64,000 nt of DNA from NCBI GenBank assembly GCA_964487605.1, contig CAZARU010000001.1, positions 1 to 64,000 on the forward strand. The letters run 5' to 3'. Numbering within the stretch: position 1 is the stretch's first letter; every line of letters begins with the position of its first letter. The translations under genes were made by a program, and so were the position numbers. Below, in pieces: positions 7,731 to 17,700 of the stretch. Under the pieces are notes generated by a model that was not told the origin of the DNA, made no database searches, and saw nothing but the letters and a program-made list of their open reading frames with translations. Source of the DNA: JAJDAH01 sp964487605 (lineage in GTDB: Bacteria; Myxococcota_A; Polyangia; Polyangiales; Polyangiaceae).

Positions 7731-8075
7731 ATGCCTAAGTACTTGTGCTTGCAGCGAAGTCTCCCTGGAGGGGGTCCGGACGGCGGGAAGCCATCGCCCG
7801 CCGAGATGCAGGGGATGTACGCGAAGTTCAATGAGTGGCGAGAGAAGTTCCAGAAGAACCTGACGGACATGGGCGGGAGGCTGGGGGCGGGGCGACTCGT
7901 CACCTCACAGCCGACGCCAGACGGACCGCTCGTGGAGGTCAAGGAGCTGGTCGGCGGCTACATGATCGTCACGGCCGCGAACATCGAGGAAGCGATCCAG
8001 GTGGCCAGCGGGTGCCCCGGACTCGTCCGACCCGGCTCGGGCGTCGAGGTCATCGAGATCATCATGCCCGGATGA
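7731..8075 (+). CDS. YciI/DGPF-domain protein
   Basis: 114 residues from ATG 7731, preceded by AAGGAG eight bases upstream; the longer open frame to 7683 is unlikely. The family pattern is present: MPKYLCLQR, a helix with MYAKFNEWREKFQKNL, LGAGRLVTSQPTPDGPLVEV (DGP motif), then KELVGGYMIVTAANIEEAIQ and a terminal strand VEVIEIIM. DGPF/YCII-related proteins are the standard neighbours of ECF42-group sigma factors, and one follows directly here with an ATGA overlap. Its biochemical role is not known. Confidence 0.82.
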   Translation: MPKYLCLQRSLPGGGPDGGKPSPAEMQGMYAKFNEWREKFQKNLTDMGGRLGAGRLVTSQPTPDGPLVEVKELVGGYMIVTAANIEEAIQVASGCPGLVRPGSGVEVIEIIMPG

Positions 8076-9145
8076 CCCACGAGCTCGAACAACACTTCTT
8101 CCGTCACGAGTACGGCCATCTCGTGGCGATGCTCTCGCGTCGCGTGGGGATGCGTCACCTCGAGATGGTCGAAGACTCCGTCCAGAGTGCTCTGCTCGCC
8201 GCCCTGGAGTCGTGGACGAGGGTTGGCGTACCGGAGAACCCGTCGGCGTGGCTCTTCCGCGTGGCGCACAATCGAGTCGTCGGGGAGCTGCGTCAGCGGG
8301 CGCGCCGCGAGCGTCTGGCAGCGGAGCACGGCATCGAGGGCGCGGAGGGGGAATCGAGCTGGCCGACGGCGGCATTGGCAGGTGATGTTCGCGACGACCT
8401 TCTCCGGATGCTGTTCGTCTGCTGTGACGAGTCGATCCCGATCGAGTCGCAGCTAGCGATCGCGCTGAAGACTCTGTGCGCCTTCGACGTCCGTGAGATC
8501 GCCGAGCGCCTCTTCACCACCGAGGCGAACGTGTACAAGCGACTCGGCCGCGCGCGAAATCGGCTACGCGAGCTTCCGTTCGAGCCGGACGACCTCTCGA
8601 CGGAACAGTTGGCGTCGCGCCTGCCCGCGGTGCAGTCGATCGTCTACCTCCTCTTCACGGAGGGCTACCTCTCGTCCAACGCTGAGGAAGCGATCCGCCG
8701 AGAGCTGTGCGACGAGGCGAAGCGGCTGGCTGGCATCCTCGCAGAGCATCCCCTCGGTGGAACTCCCGAGACGTTCGCGCTCCTGGCGCTCATGCATCTG
8801 CACACCGCGCGCATGAGCGCCCGACAAGATGGATCCGGCGGACTTCTGTTGCTCGAGGAGCAGGACCGCACGCGGTGGGACCAGCGCGAGATCGAGGCCG
8901 GCCTCGCGTGGCTGGCGAAGTCGGCCCAGGGCGACGTGTTTTCCCGATACCACGCGGAGGCGGGCATCGCGGCCGAGCACTGCCTGGCACCATCCTTCCA
9001 GGAGACGCGATGGGACCGGATCGTCGAGTGCTACGCGCTGCTCGAACGGTTGGCTCCCTCTGCGCTCCACACGCTGAATCGTGCCGTCGCGATAGCGGAA
9101 TGGCGCGGGCCCCAGGAGGGGCTCGTAGTACTCGAAGGGCTCTAG
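8072..9145 (+). CDS. ECF42-like sigma factor, cut by an amber codon
   Basis: 357 residues to the TAG at 9143-9145. Region 2 is near residues 8-85 (LVAMLSRRVG, SVQSALLAALESW, SAWLFRVAHNRVVGELR), and region 4 near 115-170 (LKTLCAFDVREIAERLFTTE, VYKRLGRARNRLRE). A long C-terminal extension follows (about 175-357) with VQSIVYLLFTEGYLSSN and HTLNRAVAIAEWRGPQEGL, the layout of DGPF-linked ECF42 sigma factors. The same frame stays open for another 57 codons beyond the TAG (9146-9319) with family-like sequence, so the natural end is probably at 9319. A GAG-to-TAG change would explain the interruption. It overlaps the YciI gene by four bases. Confidence 0.82.
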   Translation: MTHELEQHFFRHEYGHLVAMLSRRVGMRHLEMVEDSVQSALLAALESWTRVGVPENPSAWLFRVAHNRVVGELRQRARRERLAAEHGIEGAEGESSWPTAALAGDVRDDLLRMLFVCCDESIPIESQLAIALKTLCAFDVREIAERLFTTEANVYKRLGRARNRLRELPFEPDDLSTEQLASRLPAVQSIVYLLFTEGYLSSNAEEAIRRELCDEAKRLAGILAEHPLGGTPETFALLALMHLHTARMSARQDGSGGLLLLEEQDRTRWDQREIEAGLAWLAKSAQGDVFSRYHAEAGIAAEHCLAPSFQETRWDRIVECYALLERLAPSALHTLNRAVAIAEWRGPQEGLVVLEGL

Positions 9146-9319
9146 CCACCGTCGTGGCTGGCGGGCTCGTACATGTGGATGGCCGTCCTGGCTGACCTCC
9201 ATCGACGCTGCGAGAATGGGGAGGTCGCGGGGTGCTATCGGGATGCGGCCCTGGCCTCTGCGCCGTCGGTCGCCGTGAGGGATGTGTTACATCGGCGGCT
9301 GCAGATCGGTACGAGGTGA
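9146..9319 (+). pseudogene. detached C-terminus of the ECF42-like sigma factor
   Basis: Directly after the amber codon the same frame reads PPSWLAGSYMWMAVLADLHR and then CYRDAALASAPSVAVRDVL, ending at TGA 9317-9319. This matches the usual end of these extended sigma factors (a TPR-like pair of helices). There is no ribosome-binding site or good start codon here, so it is not a separate gene. Either it is lost by nonsense mutation or it is made by readthrough. Confidence 0.65.
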
Positions 9320-9323
9320 ATCC

Positions 9324-9460
9324 ATGGCTGTCGACGTCATCACGGAAACGATCATCGAGCGCCCGCTCGAGGCGTGGCTCCCTACGTAGGCGACCCGGGC
9401 AGGGCGCCCGAATGGTACGTCAACGTCAAGTCCGTGGAGCGAAGTTCAGGCCTCGCATGA
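9324..9460 (+). pseudogene. SRPBCC-family gene fragment with frameshift
   Basis: An ATG at 9324 starts MAVDVITETIIERPLEA, a typical SRPBCC first strand; the frame then stops at a TAG. Shifting frame near 9374 restores the family sequence VAPYVGDPGRAPEWYVNVKS up to a TGA at 9458-9460. So a frameshift plus early truncation leaves only the first third of the fold. It starts five bases after the sigma-factor tail, suggesting it was the next gene of that operon. The stretch 9461-9555 shows nothing recognisable. Confidence 0.6.
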
Positions 9461-9555
9461 AGTCGACGAGGAACGCCGGGACCGGGAGCCGCGATTCCCG
9501 AGGGGCCGGGACGGCCTTCCGTCACGGAATCGTGGCGAGGTAGACTGCTGCGGCG

Positions 9556-10836
9556 ATGCGCACGGTGTGGCTGCTCCTTACGAGCCTCTGCCTCGTCGCC
9601 TGCGGCGGGTACCTGGGCACGGGGCCCGCTCCGGCGGTGCACGCGCCGGCGCCGCCGCCGGACGGAGGCCGGTGGCGCCTCGCGATCGACCTGGCGGGCG
9701 ACGAGACGGAGGACGTGCGGAACGCGCTGGAGTGGGTGCTGCGCGACAACCAGTCGATCGAGCGCGTGTCGGCGGGCGCACACGCCCAGGTCCGAATCAC
9801 GGGCGGCCAGAGCCGCGACGTGGGGTACTGCTCGTGGCGGGCCGAGGTGCTCGCCACGCACCCGACGGGACAGCCGCTACTCCGGGACGTGAAGGAGTAC
9901 GAGAAAGGGGGGATCTGGTCGAACGTCGAGGCCGAGTGCGAGAAGATGATCACGCAATCGATCGTCTGGTCGCTGGAGAGCGTCGTCGCCCGACTGGCAC
10001 AGGGCGGCGCGGCTGGACCGCCTGCCGCTCCTCCTGGCGAGCCGGTCGTGAGCGCGGCGCTCGCGCCACGCCCGGGGGCGACGAAACGAACGACGGCGCT
10101 GGCGCTGGTCATCGGAGTCGAGCGGTATCGACGCGACCTCCCCCCGGCCACCGGCGCCGCTGCGGACGCACGCCTGTTCGCGGACCACGCCGAGGTTGCC
10201 CTCGGGATCCCGCGGCGGAACATTCGACTGCTGCTCGACGCGGACGCGACGAAGTCCTCCATCGACGCCGAGCTCGACGAGTGGTTGCCGAAGAATGCGC
10301 GACGGAGCGGCGACGTGTTCTTCTTCTTCGCGGGACACGGCGCTCCCGACCCGACCGGGGGCAAGACGTACCTGGTGCCCTGGGATGCGGACCCGAAGTT
10401 CATCAAGAAGCAGGGCGTTGCGGTCGACCGGGTGTACGCGGCGCTCGGCGCCTTGCCCACCACCTCGGCGTTCGCGTTCGTGGACGCGTGCTTCAGCGGT
10501 GCGGGTGGGAGGAGCGTGCTCGCGCCCGGGACGCGTCCCCTGGTGCGAGAGAAGGCCGCAAACATTCGGTCGGCTCGTCTGGGCGTGCTCAGCGCCGCTG
10601 GCCCGGATCAGATCACCGGCGCCGCCCCCGGAGGCAACGGCCTGTTCTCCCACTACCTGCTCCGGGGACTGAACGGTGAAGCCGACGAGTCCGGCGACGG
10701 TGTCGTGACGCTGGCGGAGCTCGCGGAGTTCACGCGGACGCGCGTGGCAGACGACGCGCGACGGGAGAACCGAGATCAGACGCCGATCTTGCTCGGCGCG
10801 AGGCGCCTTGGCGCGACGTCGCTGGTGACTCGGTGA
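9556..10836 (+). CDS. caspase-like (C14) lipoprotein
   Basis: 426 residues. The signal peptide ends in LCLVAC with the lipidation cysteine at 16. Residues 35-150 form an N-terminal domain of unknown kind. The peptidase C14/metacaspase-like domain spans about 175-420: first strand ALALVIGVERY, catalytic His 261 in FFAGHGAPD, catalytic Cys 312 in VDACFSG, and later GLFSHYLLRGL. Both catalytic residues are present, so it should be an active cysteine endopeptidase unless regulated. Lipidation places it at a membrane facing the periplasm or outside, unlike most cytoplasmic metacaspases. It overlaps the next gene by GTGA, which marks that DUF4384-like lipoprotein as its partner. Confidence 0.85.
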   Translation: MRTVWLLLTSLCLVACGGYLGTGPAPAVHAPAPPPDGGRWRLAIDLAGDETEDVRNALEWVLRDNQSIERVSAGAHAQVRITGGQSRDVGYCSWRAEVLATHPTGQPLLRDVKEYEKGGIWSNVEAECEKMITQSIVWSLESVVARLAQGGAAGPPAAPPGEPVVSAALAPRPGATKRTTALALVIGVERYRRDLPPATGAAADARLFADHAEVALGIPRRNIRLLLDADATKSSIDAELDEWLPKNARRSGDVFFFFAGHGAPDPTGGKTYLVPWDADPKFIKKQGVAVDRVYAALGALPTTSAFAFVDACFSGAGGRSVLAPGTRPLVREKAANIRSARLGVLSAAGPDQITGAAPGGNGLFSHYLLRGLNGEADESGDGVVTLAELAEFTRTRVADDARRENRDQTPILLGARRLGATSLVTR

Positions 10837-11885
10837 CTTGGCGCCACGCGAAGCCAGCCGTCGCCGCCACGATGCTGCTCGCTTGCGCCTCCGGGGCCTC
10901 GACCACCCCCGCGGCCCCCGTGGAGGCACGTCAGACCGAGCAGGGTCACCTGTTGCTGTTCCCTGTGGGAGACGCGGCGTCGCTGCTCGGACGCCCGGTC
11001 CACCCCACGGAGGGAGGTGCCTGGACGATCGGCGACGGGCGACTCCCGGGCTGCGAGGTCTCCGTCGCGGAACGACCGGCCCGCTTCGAGGCGCAGCGGC
11101 GCGTGACCTTGCGCTCCCTGGTCGCTGCGTCGGCAGGGTTTTCTCGGCTTCTCGGTTTTGCTGCGACGCACGGGACCGAGATCGAGTCCGTCGTGCTGGC
11201 GAAGAACTCGACGATCCTGACGGCTGACCTGCGCGGAGAGTGCGGGCCCCTGGTCGTGGACCAGGTCTTCGTCGGTTCCGGACGGCGGAGGCTCGTACGC
11301 GGGCGAGAGACCTCTGGCGCCGCGACTGTCGCTGCGATCGACGTGGCCGGCGCCGCGGCTGACAGCGAGTCCATCGTCGATTCCGTCGAATGGGGCGATG
11401 AGCAGGCGTGGGCGTTCACGTTCCGGGAGCGAGCGGCGGTGGAAGCCCTCTCGCTCGAGATCGTCGTGCCCCCTCGCCTCGCGGAGGGGGAGCTCGTTTC
11501 CGTCCGCTTCCAGACCACCCGTCCCGCGTTCCTCGTCGTCTACTTCATCGACGAGGCAGGCGACGCGACGCTCCTCTGGCCGTCCGACGAGGAGCCCGCA
11601 CCGCGCGCTGAGCCGGGGCGCCCCGCCGTGCTCCCATCAGAGCGAGAGGTCGCCGAGGGTATCCGCCTGCGCGCGGCGCTGGCCGCTCCCGGTCGACCGA
11701 CCCGCGAGACGCTCGTGGCGTACGCCCTCGCGGAGCGCGCCGACTTCGATGCACTCCAGCCCCGCGGGGCCGACCGCGTGAAAGGAGCGGATCTCGCCGC
11801 CGCGCTCACCCTGAAGCTCCAGGCGATCCCCATGAGCCGCTGGGCGCGGGGGGTTGCGGGCTACGTCATCGAACCACGGCGATAG
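10833..11885 (+). CDS. DUF4384-like lipoprotein
   Basis: 350 residues from GTG 10833, overlapping the caspase stop. The hydrophobic start (AVAATMLLACASGAS) carries a possible lipidation cysteine. Residues 30-190 form a region of unknown type. Residues about 200-290 resemble DUF4384: LVSVRFQTTRPAFLVVYFID, then GDATLLWPSDEE, a pattern common next to caspase-like and kinase proteins. The C-terminal region ends with an Arg-rich tip. The tight coupling suggests that it scaffolds or regulates the caspase-like protein at the membrane. Confidence 0.72.
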   Translation: MTWRHAKPAVAATMLLACASGASTTPAAPVEARQTEQGHLLLFPVGDAASLLGRPVHPTEGGAWTIGDGRLPGCEVSVAERPARFEAQRRVTLRSLVAASAGFSRLLGFAATHGTEIESVVLAKNSTILTADLRGECGPLVVDQVFVGSGRRRLVRGRETSGAATVAAIDVAGAAADSESIVDSVEWGDEQAWAFTFRERAAVEALSLEIVVPPRLAEGELVSVRFQTTRPAFLVVYFIDEAGDATLLWPSDEEPAPRAEPGRPAVLPSEREVAEGIRLRAALAAPGRPTRETLVAYALAERADFDALQPRGADRVKGADLAAALTLKLQAIPMSRWARGVAGYVIEPRR

Positions 11886-11995
11886 GTGGACCGGCGCTCG
11901 CGCTCGGTCGGCGAGGCGGAGCTGCTTGCCCATGAAGCGTGCGGCGGCGTAGCGTTGCGGCACCGCTCGCGGCCTGGCTGCGATTCCGCCTGACG

Positions 11996-12261
11996 ATGGT
12001 GGCGCGTCCTCCCGCCATCGCGGCCGCCTTCCTCGCGTGCGCGGGGGCGTGCTCGACGGAGCGTTCGAGCTCCGGCGCAGGTGCCGACGGGGCAGACGGG
12101 GCGGGGAGACGGGCGATGGCGGACCGGGCGGCGCGCAGGCAACCGATGGTGCGGACGCGTCGGCGGGTGGCTCGAGCGCCGGCGCGGGAGCCGCAGGCGC
12201 CCCGGGTGGCTCGGCGGGGACCTTGGAAACGTTTCCTCACCCAGCTACCCTGTGCGATTGA
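11996..12261 (+). pseudogene. lipoprotein N-terminus, frameshifted and truncated
   Basis: ATG 11996 opens a signal peptide (MVARPPAIAAAFLACAGAC) and a Ser/Gly/Ala/Asp linker. Near 12100 the frame must shift to keep the linker going (GGPGGAQATDGADASAGGSS, AGAAGAPGGSAG). It then stops at 12261 without a folded domain. This is the stump of a lipoprotein gene of the type that follows at 12299. Confidence 0.5.
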
Positions 12262-12298
12262 GCCACGGAGTGCGGCTCACGCGAAGGAGAGCGTCGCG

Positions 12299-13141
12299 AT
12301 GCGTGCCGGTGAGTTCGTCTTGGCGGCGGTGGCAGTGGCCCTCGTGCTGGCGAGCGGCTGCGGGGAGAGCTCGGGCGGCGGCGGAGACGCCGGGTCAGGC
12401 GCGTCGGGCGCCGCCGGCAGCTCCGGCGCCGATTCGGGCGCCGATGCCGGCACGCCGGACGCGACCGCGGGCTCTAGCGGCGTGGGCGGCAGCGCCGGCG
12501 GCGGGGGCGCCCCGGCAGGATGCGAAGCCCATCTCCTCTACCTGAATCGGGACGGTGGTCGATATACACGGGGGCTCGACGACTCGTCGGCGAACGTCTC
12601 CAGCATCGTGGAAGACGGAAGGGGCGACGTCGCGGCGTTCTCCGGCACGGGCGACGAATGGGATGCGCTCGTGGCGTGCGTCCGGCGCGCGTTCGAAGCG
12701 TACGACGTCGCCGTCGTCGAGGCGGATCCCGGCGCGGCCGAGCATGTCGAGGTCGTCGTGAGCGGCGGTGACGCGTCGCAGGTCATCGACCAGCCGGGGC
12801 AGACCGTGTACATCGGCTCGATCGCTCCCTCGGCGTGCATGCCCGTCCGCGACGCGATCGCTTTCGTCTTCACCTTCGGCGGCGTCGGCGACGCGGGTGC
12901 CGTTCAGCCCACGTGCGAGACCGTCGCTGCGGCCGCCGCGAACGTCTACGGCCTCGAATGGGTGCTCGAGCCGTGCGACGTCGTCACCTACCTGAGCGGC
13001 TGCGCGTCGGAGCGGACGTTCACCGACGTCGACGCGCCGTGCGGCACGTCGTCGCCGGCGTCGTGCAGCTGCGGCGGGACCACTCAGAACTCGCACCAGG
13101 AGCTCCTCGCCGCGCTCGGCCCTCGGTGCGGCGGCGGCTGA
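12299..13141 (+). CDS. lipoprotein resembling a metalloprotease family but without the zinc motif
   Basis: 280 residues from ATG 12299, with GAAGGAG about ten bases upstream. The signal peptide ends LASGC (Cys 21), followed by a Gly/Ala/Ser/Asp linker to about residue 75. The folded part opens with HLLYLNRDGGRYTRGLDDSS and has FSGTGDEWDALVACVRRAFE. Near its end, CETVAAAAANVYGLEWVLEP lies where related proteins, as I recall them, carry an HExxH...GLDH-like zinc motif; both histidines are missing here. Six further cysteines probably form disulfides (CSCGGTTQNSHQELLAALG). It may be an inactive homologue with a binding role. The family match is from memory and moderately secure. Confidence 0.78.
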   Translation: MRAGEFVLAAVAVALVLASGCGESSGGGGDAGSGASGAAGSSGADSGADAGTPDATAGSSGVGGSAGGGGAPAGCEAHLLYLNRDGGRYTRGLDDSSANVSSIVEDGRGDVAAFSGTGDEWDALVACVRRAFEAYDVAVVEADPGAAEHVEVVVSGGDASQVIDQPGQTVYIGSIAPSACMPVRDAIAFVFTFGGVGDAGAVQPTCETVAAAAANVYGLEWVLEPCDVVTYLSGCASERTFTDVDAPCGTSSPASCSCGGTTQNSHQELLAALGPRCGGG

Positions 13142-13452
13142 TCGGGCTGCTGGCGGCCGGCGCTCCCGCGCCCTCGCGTGGGCGGATCGAAGTCGGGCCG
13201 CAGGTCCGGCGTGCAGTCGAACCGCTGGTCGACCTGGACGCGCGGGCCCCCAGGGAACGCGTCGGCACCCCAACTGCGGTAGCGCAGGAGGGGACCGTGC
13301 CGCTTCGCAGCAGGTCCCCGGAGTCCCACCGGATGCCCTCCTGGGAGCCACAGAGCGGGGGGTTGGCGCGAGTGGGCGGCACACGACCGTAGAGGTCGCC
13401 CCGCTCCGCCTCTGCGAAGGCGTCGAGCACGACAGCGGCGGTGCCGTCCTTC
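13140..13452 (-). pseudogene. degraded coding fragment of unknown family
   Basis: Two minus-strand frames read as plausible protein in succession. One has VLDAFAEAERGDLYGRVPPT and CGSQEGIRWDSGDLLRSGT; after a shift near 13290 the other has RYRSWGADAFPGGPRVQVDQ and RFDCTPDLRPDFDPPTRGRG. Neither has a start or full-length context. It abuts the P-type ATPase remnant. I do not recognise the family. Confidence 0.3.
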
Positions 13453-13755
<303 letters not shown>

Positions 13756-13861
13756 TCTCCGTGGAATCCTCCGACGCCACGACCGTCCGTCGCGCCCGCG
13801 TGGCCCGCTCTGCGAACGATTCTCCGGCGGCCGCTCCTTCACCGATCGATACTCGGCCGAC

Positions 13862-14707
13862 ATGGCCGCCCAGACCGAGGAGACTCTGCTGACGACTCTG
13901 CTGATCGCGTCGGGGAAACCGTACCGCGACAGGGCGTGGTCATTTCTCTTCGCGGAAGGGCTCGTTTTCGCGCTGGTCGGCGTCGCGGTGACGCGCGTTC
14001 TGGTGCCGACCCACTCCGGCGTGCTCGGCGTCGTCTGCGCCGCGGTCGCGCTTGCGCACCGCTTCAACGACCTGCTCGCCGAGAACAGCCACGACATCTA
14101 CGTCGCGAAAAAGACCAGCTTCGAGTCCAACTGGCGGACCGCCACTCGCGTACTGGCCCTCTTCCTCGGCCTGTTCGCCGCCTACGTCGTCACCGCGGTG
14201 TGGCTCGGCGAGAACGAGACCGTCGCGACGTTCGACTTCCTGATCCGCACCGCCGGTCTGAGAGACGACACGATTCTGGACCGCCGCTTTGGAGAGTTCC
14301 TCCCGCTCGTGGAGCACAACGTCATCGTGCTGGTCTCGTTCTTCGCCCTGTCGATCGTGTACTGGGGCTACGGCGCAGTGCTCGCGCTCGCCTGGAACGC
14401 GTCGGTCTGGGGGGCCGTGCTCACGATCCTCGTCGGTCGCGCGCTCGGCGACTCCGCGAGCCCGATGCTGCTGAGCTTGACCGCAGCTGCCGCCGTGATG
14501 CCGCACCTGCTGCTCGAGGCGGTCGCCTACGTGCTCGCGTCCCTCGCGGGGATCTTCCTCTCGAAGGGGCTCTCCCGCTACAACCTCCGCGACGAGCGCA
14601 TCCCGTCCATCGCGCGCGCCGTGGCGGTCCTGCTCGTCGGTGCGTTCGCGGCGGTCGTGGGCGCCGCCGCGCTCGAGACCGTCCTTCCCTCGGCACTCTC
14701 GAGTTGA
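13862..14707 (+). CDS. SpoIIM/DUF95-like integral membrane protein
   Basis: 281 residues from ATG 13862; the longer open frame upstream reads through the antisense of the ATPase debris. It has about six hydrophobic spans, e.g. GLVFALVGVAVTRVL, VLGVVCAAVALAH, VLALFLGLFAAYVVTAVWL, NVIVLVSFFALSIVYWGYGA, AVLTILVGRAL and VAVLLVGAFAAVVGAAAL. The motif EHNVIVL...N-x-S-x-W-G, and later MPHLLLEAVAYVLASLAGIF, resemble the N...G and PHGxxE signatures of the stage II sporulation protein M family. Such proteins occur far outside spore-formers, where their role is unclear. No obvious operon partner; the next gene is convergent. Confidence 0.65.
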   Translation: MAAQTEETLLTTLLIASGKPYRDRAWSFLFAEGLVFALVGVAVTRVLVPTHSGVLGVVCAAVALAHRFNDLLAENSHDIYVAKKTSFESNWRTATRVLALFLGLFAAYVVTAVWLGENETVATFDFLIRTAGLRDDTILDRRFGEFLPLVEHNVIVLVSFFALSIVYWGYGAVLALAWNASVWGAVLTILVGRALGDSASPMLLSLTAAAAVMPHLLLEAVAYVLASLAGIFLSKGLSRYNLRDERIPSIARAVAVLLVGAFAAVVGAAALETVLPSALSS

Positions 14708-14776
14708 CGCGACACCCGCGCGGCCCGGCGCTGGAGCCGATCCTCTCGTGGGGCTGGTGCGTGGTCTCGCCCGTAG

Positions 14777-17700
14777 CTAGCAGCCGTCCTTCCAGCAGAC
14801 GGGACCGAGGCCCCAGTATCCGGAGTTGCAGGCCGGGTAGCACAGGCCCGCATCGAGCTGCCAGCCGCTCGGGCAGCCGGTCGGCGTGACGCCGACACCG
14901 CGACCGTAGGAGGGCTTTCCGTACGTGCGTACGTCGACGCGACAGGTGCAGCCGTCGTTGTGGTAGCCCGCGGGGCACGTCGAGCAGCTGGCGTTGCACT
15001 TGTCGTACCACGGGCAAGCGCTGGTGTTGGCGTCGACGATGCGGGTGTCTCGGTGACACGTTGCGCCGTCGTCACGGTAGCCGGCAGCGCAGGTGCCCCA
15101 GCAAACGGGACCGACGCCCGTGTATCCGCTCTGGCAGACTGGGTAGCAGAGCCCAGCGTCCAGCTGCTTGCCCGCGCCGCAGGACGTGGGAGCCTGGCCC
15201 ACCCCGCGGCCGTAGCTCGGGCACACCAGATTCTCGAGCCACTCCGTCACGGACTGTCCGGCGGACGCGAATCCCGACAGGATGTTGAAGCTGACGTCGA
15301 ACACCGTGGCGCCGCCGCGGGTGACCGTGAGCGTGGTCTGTCCGTTGGTCGCGATCGTCATGGCGAGCGTGGCGGATCCCAGGCGGGGGACGTGGACCGT
15401 GGCCGAAATGCGCACGCCGTCGAAGGACTGCTCGGTGACGTCGTTGGCGATGGTGATCGAAAGCGTTCCGGCGTCGTAGTTGAAGACCGCGTCGCCGATC
15501 GTGATCGAGCCCGTGCCGGAGGCGACGGCGTTGAGGAACGCGCCGCTCGGTGGCTCGACGTAGCCGTAGATCGTGACGTCGCCGGGGTGGAGGAAGCGGA
15601 GGACCGTATCGGCGAAGATGCCGTCCGGGGGGGTCCGTGCGGTGAAGTACACGCGGCCGTGCGTGCCCTCGTGGCCGGCGACGAGGACCGTGGCGGTCCC
15701 CGGGGACAGCACGAAGTCGAGCTGTCCGATCGAGAGGTCGAGGGTAGCCGCAACGTCGGCCGCCATCTCGAAGTCGCGAAGCTCGGCGGCGTTCTCGAAC
15801 GCGGTGACGCCGTCGTCGTCCGCGTCGACGTCGAGGATCATCCTGCCGTCGACCGACAGCCGTTGTCCGAGCTCCCCGGACCCCTCCACGAACACGTGAC
15901 CCTGGACGGCGCGGTCGACGAGCGCGCCGGCCGCGCTGCTCCAGATCGGGTGGGCCGGCGTGAAGGGGATGCGGCCGGCCAGGCTGAACGCGAACGCCCC
16001 CGAGAGGCGCCCCACGGACGCCAGGTTCAGGAGGTCGCCGGATACGTAGAACATCGGCTCCATGGGGTCGAACACCAGAGCGCCCCCTTCGCCGCCGCTG
16101 GAGATGGTCACGGTGTTCGCCAGCGAGAGCGACAGCTCGCTCTCGTACCTGAACATCAGGTAGTAGTGCTCCGGATCGGCGACCATCTCCTCGTCGCCCA
16201 GCTCGATGGTGCCCAGCTCGCTTCCGCGCTGGAGGGCCAGCGACGCCGACGGTGTCGTCGCGGTGGCGACGCCCGCCATGGGTCCGAAGTCGGGCACGGG
16301 GACCTCCGCGGTCCCGGAGAAGCCGAACGGATCCTTGGTCACGGTGATGCTCGAACCGGCGAGTTCGACCGGGCCCGCGGGAGTCGTGATGGTGACCGTT
16401 CCGCTGAGCGTGACTTCGTTGCCGGAGTCGGTGAAGTCCGTCGCCGCCATGGTGAAGACGCTGCCCGGCCGTCCGACGACGACGGTCCCCGTCGACGGGT
16501 CGAACGTCGTGCCGATGCAGAGTGGATTGCCCTGGGTCGCGTTCGGGTTCAGCGCGCAGACGTCGGCGACCTGCCCACAGGTGGATCCGGAAGCATCGAC
16601 CCGTCCATCGCAGCAGAAGTACCCGCCGACCGCGTTGCCGTACCTGGTCATCCCCGCAGGACACGTCATGTCCTGGCAGAGTGGGTTGCCGTGCGGATCG
16701 GCGCTTCGCATCGCGCAGACGTGGTGCGGGTTGGCGATGCAGGTGTCCCTGGCCTCGTTCACGTGTCCCTTGCAGCAGAAGGAGGTGGCGTAGCCGTCGG
16801 TTCCGGCGGGGCACGTGGACCTGAGATTGCAGACCGGATTGCCCTGCGTGTTCGCACGGTCGAGCGCGCAGACCTCGGGGCCGGAGCCGTCCTCCGCCGC
16901 GACGCACGCCATGCCTCCGGGTGCGACCCGGCCGCGGCAGCAGTAGCCGCCGTTCCCGTAGAGGGTCGTGCCGAACGGGCACGGGTTGCACGTGGGATTG
17001 CCGTTCGGGTCGTTCTCGAGCAGGGCGCAGACGCCGGCGGCGCCGGCCAGACAGGTGTTGCCGTCCGCCGAGACCTGCCCGCTGCAGCAGTAGTTGCTCG
17101 CGTACAAGGTCGAGCCGTCGGGACACACCGAGCGCTGGCAGGTGGGCAGGCCCTGCGTGTTCCCGGGGTCGAGTGCACAGACCTGATAGGCGCTGTTGGA
17201 GGGGACCGGAAGGCACTGCTGCCCATCCGCGCTCACGACTCCGTTGCAGCAGTAGCTCGTCCCGTACTCCTTCATCCCGGCGGGGCACCGACCCGGGCAG
17301 ATCGGCAGCGCCTGCGTCTTGTCCGCATCGAGCGCGCACATGGTCGCCGGCGGGGTCGTGGCGCCCACGACGCACTCGCCGCCGTCCGCGCTGATCGATC
17401 CCCGGCAACAGAAGAAGCCCGCGTAGCGAGTCGTGCCTTCCGGACACTGCCCGCAGAACGGATGGGTCGCGTCGCCCGTGCTCCGGGCACAGACGTGCGT
17501 GGCGCCCGGCGCGCACGCGCCGTTCGACACGGCGCCATTGCAGCACAGGCCGGAGCCGAACGCCGCCATGCCGTCCGGACAACTGCACAGCGGATTGCCC
17601 TGCGTCCGCGCGGCATCCAGAGCGCAGATGTTCGCGGCGCCGGTGGTGCACGTTCCCTCGGAGATCGCGCCGTTGCAGCAGAAGCCGCCTGCCGCCTCGC

